Positions 24,500-35,018 of a DNA stretch of 64,000 nucleotides are shown here, piece by piece. The stretch is from Sphagnum compactum (taxonomy: Eukaryota; Bryophyta; Sphagnopsida; Sphagnales). The position numbers were made by a program, and so were the translations under genes. The DNA lies in the NCBI GenBank assembly GCA_965153455.1, contig OZ234495.1, positions 682,001 to 746,000 on the forward strand, read 5' to 3'. The notes below the pieces were generated by a model. That model was not told the DNA's origin. It saw only the letters and a list, made by a program, of their open reading frames with translations, and did not search any database. Numbering within the stretch: position 1 is the first letter of the stretch; every line of letters begins with the position of its first letter.

Positions 24500-27400
24500 T
24501 TAAATTTAATTAATTAATTAATTATTATTAACAATTAAAATTAATTTTAGAAAAAAAAAAAAAAAACTTAGAACTTCCAAGTTCCAACTCTCCTCTCCTC
24601 ATCATTTACTTAGTGTCAGTGAGACATACTAGGTTAATGGTTTGAATGCTGGAAAGGAGTATGCAAAAGGTAGTGGACAAAGTACCTAAAGTGTTGTCAG
24701 AACTTAGAAGAAGCTCCAATGATGAAGATGAAGAACTTTCAGAAGCTTAAAATTATGAATGACAGTAGCCTACTTGTAAATCATAAGCATGATATATGTT
24801 GTTGGTTTTTTTGTTGTTCTCTTTCTTTTTGATTGTGCATCTTCTTTAGCCAAATATGGCTACAAAATCATCAAAAATAAAATACAAATCTTTAATCATC
24901 TTTCTATATATTTGATTACACAAAATGCAAATCACATATGTAAATCTAATGAGTTAGAAGGGGATAAGATACCCTTTGAAGGACAAATAAGGCTTTAAAT
25001 TTTTTTGGACACATGATGAAGATTCACATTCAAGTACATTGTGGCATGTACTTTGTAGGTAGGGTGGTGGGTTTGGTTTCATCTCTTAAAATACAAGGCT
25101 AATAAAAAGTGTGATAACTCATGGTTTCACACCAATGCAAACAACATCATGTTTCATGAGTGTCATTACATAGTGCAACTTGAAAGAAATGATGATATGC
25201 AAGAATGAAGTTACCCCACAATTTTGTGAATATTTTAGTGCATAGAAAGACATAGAGGCAAATTTTTACATATAACTATGGCTTGGGTCTTTTGTGTGGC
25301 CATTCTAATGCACTCGAAGAAATTTCCTAAGTGTATTTTGAAGGCATCTTATATCCATGAATATCCATCCCTCTTTAGGATATAGGCACAACAACCCTCT
25401 CTCCCCTTGCCCTTCCTATGCTTCATGATCAACGTATGTTTAGGTTCATGATAACCTTTGCCTCATGCTTTATGATTGGTAAAGAAAGCCTAAGGGTGAG
25501 GGACATTGCCAAAATGTGGGGTCTAGGGCTAGACTTATGCGTGGTCTTGTGAAGGCCCTTTCTTTTGGAAATGCCCCCAACCGTGGGCTTTATAAAAGAA
25601 CCTCATATTAAAAATATTGTGTGTGGGTCCCTTAGAAAACATAAGCATGAAGAATGAGAAGGCAATAAAAGCCAAAGTGAAATCTTTTACAAAACACCTC
25701 CCTCTTCTCTTTCTATAACACTTTGTCATCATTTTCTTTCAACGCTCACAATCATGTCATATGGTTGGATAGGGGATCCGAGTTGTTTGAGTTACAAGTT
25801 TTGTGCGTGAGAGAGAGAGAAATTTGCTCCTTGGGGGTTTGCACGTTGGGTTTTGGTGTGAAGAAGCTTGGAATTGCAAGCTTTTTAGAGAGGATTACAA
25901 AGGGAGAGAATTTCAATTGCAAACAAATTATATGAAGTCATAATATATCACTTGAATTAATTGATCCTAGAGTATTCAAATTAAAAAGTGCCTATTTGAA
26001 CAAAACCATTACGAGCCTTACAAGAGGAATAAAATTTTAAATGGAAGAAAAAATGTGAACGTCTACTATGATCTATCATATGACCTTGGTTTCGAGCACA
26101 AGTGGTTCACACATTTGCTTTTATTTTCCTCTCCTACACTTTGGGTGGCACTCCAATTATGTACGTGAATCGATTTTGCAAAGGATGTCTCTTAGTATGA
26201 TGAGGAGACCACCTCCCTCCCTCCCTTCCCCCCCCCCCAATTTGACTACACATTAGACATGAAAGTTTTTGGGGAAAAAAAAAAGGGGGTCCTTCTATAT
26301 TCTTCACTACCTAGTGGAACTTATCATAAAAATTTGGTGATCTGGAAAAAAAAAAAATTCAAAATCTCGTGAATTTGGGCCATTTTTTTCATGAAAAATC
26401 CTTTGTCTATCTCAAAATCATCTTTTTTTCAGTTCACCAATTTTAAAGTAAAAATCACTAGATCATGTACCTACTCTTGCATTTATCCTAAGTTGTGGAG
26501 TTTTGGTCAACAAGCCTAGATGCAAATTTCCTTCCTTATTGTTGCACTTTCTCAAAATATAGGTTGGCAAGTTTACATCAAAGGAACCCAATGCAACAAA
26601 CAAAGTTAGATTTGCAATAAGTTTCTTAAATGCAAAAAATTATAAAAAATGTCTCCAAAATGCAATCAACACTAAGTTATGTTTTAGGGTAATCAAATGT
26701 TTGCAATAAGTTTCCCACAATGCAAAATTCAAGAGCTTGGCTTTCTCGATGAGCCTAATCACAAACCCTAAATGTTGTTAGGTAAAGGACAAAGCCTTAA
26801 GTCCATAAAAGCCTCAAAGGAAAGAAGAGAAGTCTCTATTGACTCAACTTTGAGCACAAGGTAAAGATCTACATACTTGTCACACATCATGGGCAAGGAG
26901 TGTCCTTAAAGAAAACAAATTCCTTGATGTTGGAACCTAAGGAGTGTCCCTAAAGAAAACTCTTCCTTTGAGGTTTGAACCTAAGGTTCCCTCAAAATTC
27001 CCTCAAAATTTGCCTTGGTAGCTAAGGAAGTACCAAATGGACTTTCCACTATATTATAGCATGCCCTCACAAATCCATGTTGGATCAAGGAAGGATGTCT
27101 CTATATTGTGAAGCCCCACATACCTCCATACAATACACGCCAATTTGTGTACACACATCCCTCCCTCCCCCCCCCCCCCTATCACATGCAAATGGTGAGA
27201 GGGAAGCCAAATTCCACTCATTGCAAGGCCTTTTTCCTTATTTGTTGTTCTCGTCCATGTCTTCAATTACATGATGACAACAATGGTTTTTTTTTTTGAA
27301 TTTATTTTTGTGGAGGTGAATTTTTTGGGTATATGGTGAACCTTTTTGGACAAAAAAATGGAGGAAAAAAAAAAGTGTATTATTTCAAGTGTGAAAAATG

Positions 27401-27860
27401 TGTTTTAAAGTTAAAAAAACTCGCCACTTTTGTTAAATAAAAAAAATCGAGAATAAAAATTGCTGGGGGATGGCAAGTGTCCTTGTTGGGACTTGTAAAG
27501 CTCCTTATTTAAAGCAAACAAGTATTTTATAAGAACCTCAAAAGATCATGCATGTACTTTGCACTTACATGTTTGTTGTATGAACTCTTTGTTAACATCA
27601 TGTGCACAAATCACACATTCTTCTTGTGAAGAAAACACTCTCCTTCTCTTAACAAAATCTAAATCTAATCTGCATGCAATGCCACACCCAATTCTACGGG
27701 CTCTAGTAGAGGACATGGCCTAACCTGGGGAACAACCCGTCTTTTTGGGAACATACGTTATTCATACATAGTTTAGTAGCTTTTGAATGGGACACACTTT
27801 TGTTGAATAGGGGAAGAGACTACTTACACGTTTGGTTTGGTGTAAGATTTGGGCATAAAA
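24500..27860. other. Intergenic DNA, no gene supported
   Basis: AT-rich sequence with short chance frames (up to 70 codons), poly-C runs near 26229 and 27169, and poly-A/T runs. A 33-bp near-duplicate word (AAGGAGTGTCC...AAGAAAAC) occurs near 26896 and 26939. Nothing resembling a known protein or RNA was seen. Confidence 0.5.
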
Positions 27861-27861
27861 T

Positions 27862-28424
27862 TTTGGCTCGAACTTCACCCAATGTGTGAGTGATATTTGG
27901 ACTACTACGTGTGCATATGATGGATTGGGTATGTTCAATAAAAGTGCATGCATTTAGATGAGAAATTTCTCATCCATTAAGGGAAGTGTTTTTATCAAAG
28001 GATGGGCTCAAACTTGACCCAATGTGTGAGTGATATTTGGACTACTACGTGTGCATATGATGGATTGGGTATGTTCAATAAAAGTGCATGCATTTAGATG
28101 AGAAATTTTTCATCCATTAAGGGAAGTGTTTTTATCAAAGGATGGGCTCAAACTTGACCCAATGTGTGAGTGATATTTGGACTACTATGTGTGCATATGA
28201 TGGATTGGGTATGTTCAATAAAAGTGCATGCATTTAGATGAGAAATTTTTCATCCATTAAGGGAAGTGGTTTTTATCAAAGGATGGGCTCAAACTTGACC
28301 CAATGTGTGAGTGATATTTGGACTACTATGTGTGCATATGATGGATTGGGTATGTTCAATAAAAGTGCATGCATTTAGATGAGAAATTTTTCATCCATTA
28401 AGGGAAGTGTTTTATCAAAGGGAA
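27862..28424 (+). repeat. Four-copy tandem array of a 140-bp unit
   Basis: Units start with GGGCTCAAACTTGACCC (first copy GGCTCGAACTTCACCC) near 27862, 28004, 28144 and 28285. Each contains TGGACTACTA, GATGGATTGGGTATG and GTGCATGCATTTAGATGAG and ends TTATCAAAGG. The last three copies differ at only a few positions, while the first is more diverged at its start. Unit length falls in the short-satellite range. No coding potential. Confidence 0.95.
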
Positions 28425-29277
28425 AAAAAATTCACTTTGAATGCACCACACAAGTAATTAACATAACGAAGTGCACAAGTATTGTGCAAGAATTCATCAT
28501 GTTTGCAAATTAGCTATTACACATTGAGTCCTTATTTCACTCAAAATAACTAAACCCTCCACACAACTCTATTCTGCTAACCCATTGCAAATAATGGTCA
28601 CTTTCTACCATTTTCATGGGTTCTCTAAAATTCTCACAAACCTACCAAACCCTATTACTCAAGTTAATTATGAAAAAATAAAATTAGATCACCAAACCCA
28701 ACAATTTCATTGTCCATAACCATTTTTTTTTCACACCTATACACAAGCATATTCAACAACCTATGTATTTTAATATAAAGTAATAATACTATAACCCATG
28801 TTTGTATACACCTTATCTAAACCCTAAACAAAATACCATTATACCTTGAGGCTTTGGCAGCCTTGACCTATTTATATTATTTTCAGAAATGCTGAAATTT
28901 TCAACCAAATTTTTTCAAATAACAAAATTTTGTAGTGGAAAATATTAAGTCTTTAGGGATATGGTATTTTGTCAAAATGAAAATTTCAAAATGAATTAAT
29001 TATTCAAGAGAGATGTGTCCAAGTTGCCAAGCTACTATGGTAGGTACCTACACTCTAGTAGATGTGAGGCTAAAATACACAATTTAAATCATTTTAATTT
29101 TGGAAATTTTTCTGTTGTGAAATTCAATGACATTTGTGAAAAAAGTCACCAAAAAATTTTGAAAAAAATTTCATAGGAAACTAAAGAATCGCCATGTGTT
29201 GTCTACACATGGTTCAAAGTAGGTAGCCAAAAAATATTATAAGATGTTTCAATTTTATTTTTCTTTCGTATTTTTTA
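28425..29277. other. Intergenic DNA with a copy of a dispersed repeat
   Basis: No gene. About 28860-29060 resembles 20935-21130. The segment 29180-29240 contains GCCATGTGTTG, TCTACACATGG and GGTAGCCAAAA, which precede the core of copy 5 of the dispersed TAGCCAAATTTGGCTA family. Confidence 0.45.
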
Positions 29278-29337
29278 ATAGCCAAATTTGGCTAAATCAA
29301 CTTGTAGATGATCACCACCTTGGCTACATCAAAAAAA
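29278..29337 (+). repeat. Dispersed TAGCCAAATTTGGCTA repeat, copy 5
   Basis: TAGCCAAATTTGGCTAAATC (starting one base or so upstream), then TAGATGATCACCACC, then TTGGCTACATC and an A run, followed by (AAATT)n. The ordered blocks and the A-rich tail are the same as in copies 2-4. Confidence 0.75.
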
Positions 29338-30264
29338 TGAGAAGAAAAACACTAAATTAAATTAAATTAAATGCCGATTGGGAGCAATGGAGGAAAATGT
29401 TTATTGAAGTCACTCCAAAACCTAAAATTGAAAAGCTTCGATTATATGAGCTGCTTTGTAAGTTACTTAGGATCAACAATGCCTTGGCATCCAAGCCAAA
29501 TAGATGACTAGCCCCTTTTGCACTTAAGTTGGAGAGGAAAATTAAGTACCTAAGAAACCCCTTCTATTTCCCCAAACATGGATGGGGCCCCCTAACCCTA
29601 AATGAATGTGGGTGGCTCCCAAAATTAGCTAAAATGGGGGTCTTTTGGACACTACCATAGTACCTTGCTGGAAAACTAAGTTTCCCCCATTTATTTGGCC
29701 CCCCCCAAAAAAAAATAGTACAAAATAAATTGGTAATATCTAAACTAGAGCAGTTCTAAAGGTCCTTAGAAAGGGGTCCTTAGAACTTTCATAGGTCCTT
29801 ATAAGGGGCCTTTTGGGTACCCCTCAACCCTCCTAATAAAACGCCAAAATTTGTTGGTAGGAAAATTTTGGGCAAAAGGATTCATTTTATTGGGTCTTTT
29901 CAATTAGAGGAAAACTCGCCCTAGGTCAATTCTGGTACTACAGAACGTGCCCTAGGGAGCATATTCTGCCTCTTAGGTCACATTCTGTAGCTATAAAGGT
30001 CCGTAGGTAGGCTGCAAACTAGTAGAATAAGGAAGCAGGAAATTACCCACTGAGTTGGGCATAACGGCCGATTCTGCCATTTAAAGTGCTGGAAAAATCA
30101 GCGGGCAGTGAAGGTACGGAGTACGGTCCTCTCCGTGTGAAGATGATGACATGCTGAGAACACGTTGGAATCTAGTACGGAGGTGACAGTTCTAGTTGCC
30201 AGAATTGACCTCTCAAAAGCAGCAGTTCTAGACTTCTAGTCGTGGATTCATCGTTTTTTCTTTT

Positions 30265-30388
30265 CTGGCTAAATTCTAGCCAGTTTTGGCCCTTTTTTTT
30301 TTAATTAGCTTTTTTTTTGGCTTCTAGTCGCCAAAAAAATTTCTAATTAAAAAGAAAAAAGGGCCAAAACTGGCTAAAATTTAGCCAG
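30265..30388. repeat. Fold-back with ~45-bp arms
   Basis: CTGGCTAAATTCTAGCCAG then TTTTGGCCC and a T run on the left pair with an A run, GGGCCAAAACTGGCTAAAAT and TTTAGCCAG on the right. The loop is about 35 bp. The left arm is also a small palindrome by itself. TAGCCAAA words elsewhere suggest kinship with the dispersed family. It lies about 1.8 kb upstream of the zinc-finger start codon. Confidence 0.7.
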
Positions 30389-30748
30389 CTTTTTTTAGAT
30401 TATATTTTTTAAATCGCCATATTTCTCTATAAGAAAGTAACCAAACATTTAAAAGGATTTTTTTTAATTACTTTGATATCTGTTCTATAGCCAAATTTAT
30501 TATTTTTTTAATTAAAAAAAACCCTGCAAGACAAGGACCCCATCGTGGCGACCTTGCTCCTTCACGCCGGGTCAGACAAAGGCACAACCAAAAGCCCCTT
30601 GACTAAAGCGGCCGGCCCTAAATGGATAGGTCCTAGCAGGCCTTCAAACTTACGACTTGCCTCTACGACTGCCCGTCCTTTGACTGCCCGTTAATGTTTC
30701 TTTCTTTTTCTTTTCGTTCTTTCTTTTTCCCTGCACCGTCATCGGTCA

Positions 30749-30785
30749 GTCGCACGCACGCACGCACGCACGCACGCATGCGCAT
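30749..30785 (+). repeat. (CGCA)n microsatellite
   Basis: Seven or so CGCA/CACG units followed by a short GCATGCGCATG variation. Located upstream of the zinc-finger gene in DNA that becomes less AT-rich. Confidence 0.9.
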
Positions 30786-30943
30786 GTCGTTTGAGTTTTT
30801 CTTTCTGGCAGGCAGTAAATTTTTTTAAGGAATTTTCTTTTAGAGCCACAAGTGACGACCATGGACAGAAAGAAGTAGAAAAACTGGCGATCGTCAGTAA
30901 GGAAGATGTAGCCAAAAATATGGCTATAAACCAAATAAAGAAG

Positions 30944-30951
30944 TATAAATA
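30944..30951 (+). promoter_or_regulatory. Candidate TATA box for the zinc-finger gene
   Basis: TATAAATA is a good match to the plant TATA consensus and is the best I see upstream of the GA/CA-rich leader. It would imply a transcript start near 30980 and a leader of about 1.1 kb, which is long. Other, TATA-less starts nearer 31300-31500 are possible. Confidence 0.25.
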
Positions 30952-31417
30952 AATCTTCGATTCATCCTTCTATGTATCTATTTGGCTAAAGTACTGGAAA
31001 CCAAATAAAGAGATCTGGCGATTTTTTATTAAAAAAAATTCTTACTTACGTACGGCGATTGAAAAGCTTATAGACACACTTTTATTTTCGAATAATGTTT
31101 TTTTTAAATTTCGCTTTTTGGCGAAACTCCGCCAGTAAAAAACAAAAGGCTGGACTGGACTGGACTAGACTGGCTTGGCAGGCAGCTCAACTTCTCTGGC
31201 ACCGCTGGGCTTGCGTACTACCGGTCTACTCGGCTACCGGTCCTTTCCCTCCGTTGCTGCGCAAAGCTCACAGCGCTGCACGCCCCCTACAGATGCACAG
31301 ATCTTTGTTGCCTCGAGAGTGAAGGGAATTGACGCGTAAGATTCCACACACAGACACGGAGGCACAGAGAAGAGATTGAGAGTAGCTCTTCAGTTGTGAT
31401 TCTGGATTTGGGTTTTG

Positions 31418-31482
31418 TGAGAGAGAGAGAGACACAGAGACACAGAGAGAGAGAGAGACACACACACACACACACACAAACA
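31418..31482 (+). repeat. GA/CA-rich microsatellite in the zinc-finger leader
   Basis: (GA)n, CACAGAGA units, (GA)n again and then (CA)n in a row. GA/CT tracts are common in plant 5' leaders and core promoters. The reading frames on the opposite strand across it (VCVCV, SLSLS) are artefacts. Confidence 0.9.
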
Positions 31483-31556
31483 CACTTGCCGACAGGAGGA
31501 GCTTGAATTTTCAGGTGGGGAGATCTTTGCCTCAGCTTTGTTGGGGTCTTTTGGGA

Positions 31557-31640
31557 ATGGAGAGAGGAGCTGGGAAGAAGGGGGAAAGAGATCTCATGGT
31601 GGAAGAGACTCGGTCCAGAACTTTTGTTTTGGTCAGCTGA
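31557..31640 (+). CDS. uORF 1 in the zinc-finger leader (27 codons)
   Basis: ATG-initiated frame of 27 codons plus TGA, about 0.44 kb before the main start codon and ending well before it. The start has G at +4 (ATGG). If the leader is transcribed as inferred, ribosomes would meet it first. Function is inference only; no conserved peptide was recognised. Confidence 0.3.
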   Translation: MERGAGKKGERDLMVEETRSRTFVLVS

Positions 31641-31931
31641 GTAGCTCCAGAAATAGAGACCAGCTTGGTTCTTGCTTGCTTGTTTGCTTGCTTGCTTGCT
31701 TGTAGTATAACAGAAGTTGTGGGTGTTGGAGTGCTTGCTTTAGCTTTGGTAGCAAGCAATCTTTTGCTGGAGTTTTGGGGATTGTGGGTATCTTCCGTTT
31801 GGATCTGTTGTTTTCCGAGATTTTGGGCGCAATTCGTGGGGACATTGGTTACTCAGTGAGGTGTAGAGGAGGGACAGTAGTGGAGCTCTACGCCGATCAG
31901 CTTGCCGCCGTCGTGGAGGAGGAGCTGCTTT

Positions 31932-32000
31932 ATGGAAAATTTCGTAGTAGCAGAAGAAGAGACATCGGCAGAAACAATTTGCGAGTTACATTGGAACTAA
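31932..32000 (+). CDS. uORF 2 in the zinc-finger leader (22 codons)
   Basis: ATG-initiated frame (begins MENFVVAEEETSAE) ending in TAA 75 bases before the main ATG. Start context ATGG. With uORF 1 it could lower translation of the zinc-finger protein, but expression of this leader is not shown by the sequence alone. Confidence 0.3.
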   Translation: MENFVVAEEETSAETICELHWN

Positions 32001-32075
32001 TTTTCTAGGTAGGACAGAGAGACAGAGACAGAAGCAAACCGGTTTGAGCTTTGCAAGCAGGGACTGACCAGGATC

Positions 32076-35018
32076 ATGATAGAAGCAGCGGAGCAGAAGC
32101 TTGCAGCTATGGATGTGGATCCTGGGGTTGTTGAGAGTAGTGATTCCAAGGAGCAGCAGGGGAGTAGCTTGCGTGGAGGGAGCTCGGAGGAGGAGGGTGC
32201 AGGAGGAGGAGGAGTAGCAACTGCAGATCCGGAAACATGGACCTTCTTCGGAAGCTCGGAGAGCAAAGAGAAGGCAAAGACTTTCTCAGCTGCAACTGTA
32301 ACAGCAGCAGGAAGCACAGGAGGACGCGAAGATTCAGAAGTCACTGGATCCGGGGAAGATTGTGGAAATGGGCAGCAACAGGATCAGCAGGAGCAGCAGC
32401 TGGAGGTCGTCAAGCAGCAGCAGCTGAAAAGGAGGAGGAGGAGCTCCGTCGAGAACAGTCTGATTGCGTCCGATTATTCTTCTGCCGCCGCCTCAGATCC
32501 TGATGGAGGAGGAGAAGGTGTAGCAGCAGCAGCTGCAGCTTCATCCCATGTGTGCCGGCTGTGCAAGAGAGAGTTCCGTTGTGGTCGAGCTTTAGGAGGT
32601 CACATGCGCGCTCACGGCGGTTCTCACGCACAGACCTGGAATTCGGATGAGGAGGAGGCGACATCGGTACTTCTTCTTGGCTACTCCTCCTTCAGCTCAC
32701 AAGAAGCAACCAAGAAGAAGAAGAAGAAGATGCAGCAGCAGGAGGAGGAGGAGGAGGAGGAGGAGGAAGAAATGGAGGAGGAGGTGACAGAAGACTCGGG
32801 AACCAGCAGCAGCTACATGTGCCAGACCTGCTGCGACGAGTTCCAGACCTCCAAGGACTTGGAGCTGCACAAGAAACAGCACGATGATCCTCAGTACCTT
32901 CTTCGGCTGAATCCCAAGCGCAGTCAGAGGTTTCGAGAGCAGGAGGAGGATTGTTTCGATCTTGATCTAGTGCTTGCAGCAACAGCAGCAGCAACTGAGG
33001 ACCATCAAACCAAGGAAGCACGGAGGAGCTCCTCCGGCGGCGGCGGCGGCTTGCCGCTGCCGGAAGAAGAAGAGAAGCAGCAGCTGCTCCTCTCCTGCAC
33101 CGAGTGCGGCAAGAAATTCGGATCCAAGAAAGCTCTCTTCGGGCACATGCGGTGCCATCCCGAGCGAGAGTGGCGAGGGATTCAGCCTCCTCCTCCTGCT
33201 GCTGGAAACGCCGACGACAACAACAGCAACAGGAACAGTCATGGGCTTGTTTCTTGGCGGCAAAAGAAGCGTCCCAGGCTCCCGGTGGTGGTGCTTCCGA
33301 GCGCAGCAGCAACAACAGATGCGGAATCGGAGTCGGAACCGGATTCACGGCACTTGCCAGCAGCTGCAGGAAGAAGAAGAGCTTGGGATGTTGACGACAG
33401 TGATACCGAGAGCATCGAGGCTGCGTACATCAACGGGACGACGACCTCCTCCTCCTCCGCCAGGCACAACAACAACAATTCTTGTGGACCGCTTCCTCCA
33501 GGGGGCTGGAGGACCAAGAAGAGGACCAAGAGAAGAACGAGGCAAACTGTTCCACCGTCCTTGCAGGCTGCTGCTGCTCCACAAGAGCAAGAACAAGACC
33601 AAGAACCACAAGAACAACAAGAAGAGCTCTCAGCAACACCTACTACTGAAGAAACACAAGTACACAAAGACATTGCCATTGCTCTCATGCTCTTACATCC
33701 TAAGAGGGTGCTTGCAGAAATTGTTGTTGATGATCCTCCTCTCTCTCCTGCTCTGCAATCATGGTGCAAAGGAGGCAGCAAGGATCAAGATGGGTGCACC
33801 AAGAGGAGGAGGAGGAGGAAGAAGAATGTGGCAGAGAAATTCAAAGGAAATGCTGATGGCAATCCTGATGATGATGATGATGATGATGATGATTGCCAAG
33901 AAACTCAGCAGCAGCAGCAACAGAGCCAAGATTCCAAAGGGAGGAAGAGGACAACCTCTGCATCTGGAAGGGTGGATGATCAGAGCCAAGAAGTAGAAGA
34001 AGATGATGATAACAAGGACCAATGCACTATCAGCCCAGATGAGAATTCTCTTCTTCAAGCTGAAGAAGAGCTTGTTCAGCATCTGTGGCTGCCACATGAG
34101 GAGGAGCGTCAAGATCTTCTTACATCACACAAATCTCTCAAAGAGCAAGATGCAGAGCTTCTGCCACTGCCGCCACCATTGCCCTGTGACAGTGGCAACA
34201 ATTGTGAGGATCCAATGATGCTGAATTTTTCTGCAAGAAAGTCTAGCAACAAGGTGCATGAATGCTCAATCTGTCACCGACAGTTCAATTCAGGTCAAGC
34301 TTTGGGGGGTCACAAGCGATGCCACTGGGTTGGTGCTGCTGGAGGAGCTGTTGGAGCAGCTGCTGCTGCTGCAACTGCTGCAGGTTTAGGAGTCAATTCA
34401 GAAGCTATCGCCCCTAGGACACAAAACATGAACAACAACAAGCATAATACCCAAGTGATGGCTTCTTCTTCTTCTTCTTCTGCTCATCTTCAGCAACCAG
34501 CATCTGCGCTGCTGAAAGAGTTTGCCCCAAATCTTCTTCTGCCAGGGCTTGGACTTCAAGGTGCTGTGCAACAAAACAAGGGAAGAAGAAGAATACAGGA
34601 GGACAGTATCATAGACTTGAATATGCCAGCTCCTGAGTGCTGCGGCATTGAGGAGGAGGAAATGGTGCAAGAGAAGCTTGCTTCTTCATCTTCTTCATAT
34701 GCAGAAGCATTTCCTATGGTGGAAGAGAAGCTTGGTTCCTCTTCTGCTTCTTCAGGCATTGTGCAGCTTCACCACCCCATAGTTACCCACCCTTCTTCTT
34801 CATCTTCATATGCGGCAGCATTTCCTAGCTTTGCCATAGACGACAGTAGTAGTAGTGTTGCATCCATCATCTGTCATCCTTTCTCTGACATGGTTGAGAA
34901 AAGCGGAAAGCCAATGCACTTCCAGGACAAGAATATGATTACGAATAAACTGGAGAAGAAGAAGAATCATCATCATCATCTTGCGCCACCACCCATGGCA
35001 ATAGGGTTTAGGGTTTAA
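32076..35018 (+). CDS. C2H2 zinc-finger protein, four fingers plus EAR motif (probable transcriptional repressor)
   Basis: A single uninterrupted frame of 980 codons. Four C-x2-C-x12-H-x3-H fingers are visible at about residues 158-180 (core RALGGH), 247-269 (weak plant core, SKDLELH), 341-361 (KALFGH, followed by MRCHPEREWRGI) and 728-750 (QALGGH). The QALGGH-type core is characteristic of plant C1-class fingers that bind DNA. DLNMPAP at 847-853 is a DLN-type EAR motif, known to recruit TOPLESS-type co-repressors, so nuclear repression is inferred. Basic clusters near 480-490 and 577-585 are likely nuclear signals. The rest is low complexity: poly-Glu (~221-236), poly-Asp (~597-606), Gln, Ser and Ala runs and a C-terminal His run. 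Met12 has a stronger start context (ATGG) than Met1. I cannot assign an orthologue; the length is about twice or more that of usual ZAT-type proteins. Confidence 0.9.
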   Translation: MIEAAEQKLAAMDVDPGVVESSDSKEQQGSSLRGGSSEEEGAGGGGVATADPETWTFFGSSESKEKAKTFSAATVTAAGSTGGREDSEVTGSGEDCGNGQQQDQQEQQLEVVKQQQLKRRRRSSVENSLIASDYSSAAASDPDGGGEGVAAAAAASSHVCRLCKREFRCGRALGGHMRAHGGSHAQTWNSDEEEATSVLLLGYSSFSSQEATKKKKKKMQQQEEEEEEEEEEMEEEVTEDSGTSSSYMCQTCCDEFQTSKDLELHKKQHDDPQYLLRLNPKRSQRFREQEEDCFDLDLVLAATAAATEDHQTKEARRSSSGGGGGLPLPEEEEKQQLLLSCTECGKKFGSKKALFGHMRCHPEREWRGIQPPPPAAGNADDNNSNRNSHGLVSWRQKKRPRLPVVVLPSAAATTDAESESEPDSRHLPAAAGRRRAWDVDDSDTESIEAAYINGTTTSSSSARHNNNNSCGPLPPGGWRTKKRTKRRTRQTVPPSLQAAAAPQEQEQDQEPQEQQEELSATPTTEETQVHKDIAIALMLLHPKRVLAEIVVDDPPLSPALQSWCKGGSKDQDGCTKRRRRRKKNVAEKFKGNADGNPDDDDDDDDDCQETQQQQQQSQDSKGRKRTTSASGRVDDQSQEVEEDDDNKDQCTISPDENSLLQAEEELVQHLWLPHEEERQDLLTSHKSLKEQDAELLPLPPPLPCDSGNNCEDPMMLNFSARKSSNKVHECSICHRQFNSGQALGGHKRCHWVGAAGGAVGAAAAAATAAGLGVNSEAIAPRTQNMNNNKHNTQVMASSSSSSAHLQQPASALLKEFAPNLLLPGLGLQGAVQQNKGRRRIQEDSIIDLNMPAPECCGIEEEEMVQEKLASSSSSYAEAFPMVEEKLGSSSASSGIVQLHHPIVTHPSSSSSYAAAFPSFAIDDSSSSVASIICHPFSDMVEKSGKPMHFQDKNMITNKLEKKKNHHHHLAPPPMAIGFRV

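Noticed and set aside
32692-33996. Long frames (up to 340 codons) overlapping the zinc-finger gene on both strands
   Set aside because: Shadows of the GC-richer, repeat-rich zinc-finger coding sequence; only the 980-codon frame carries domains.
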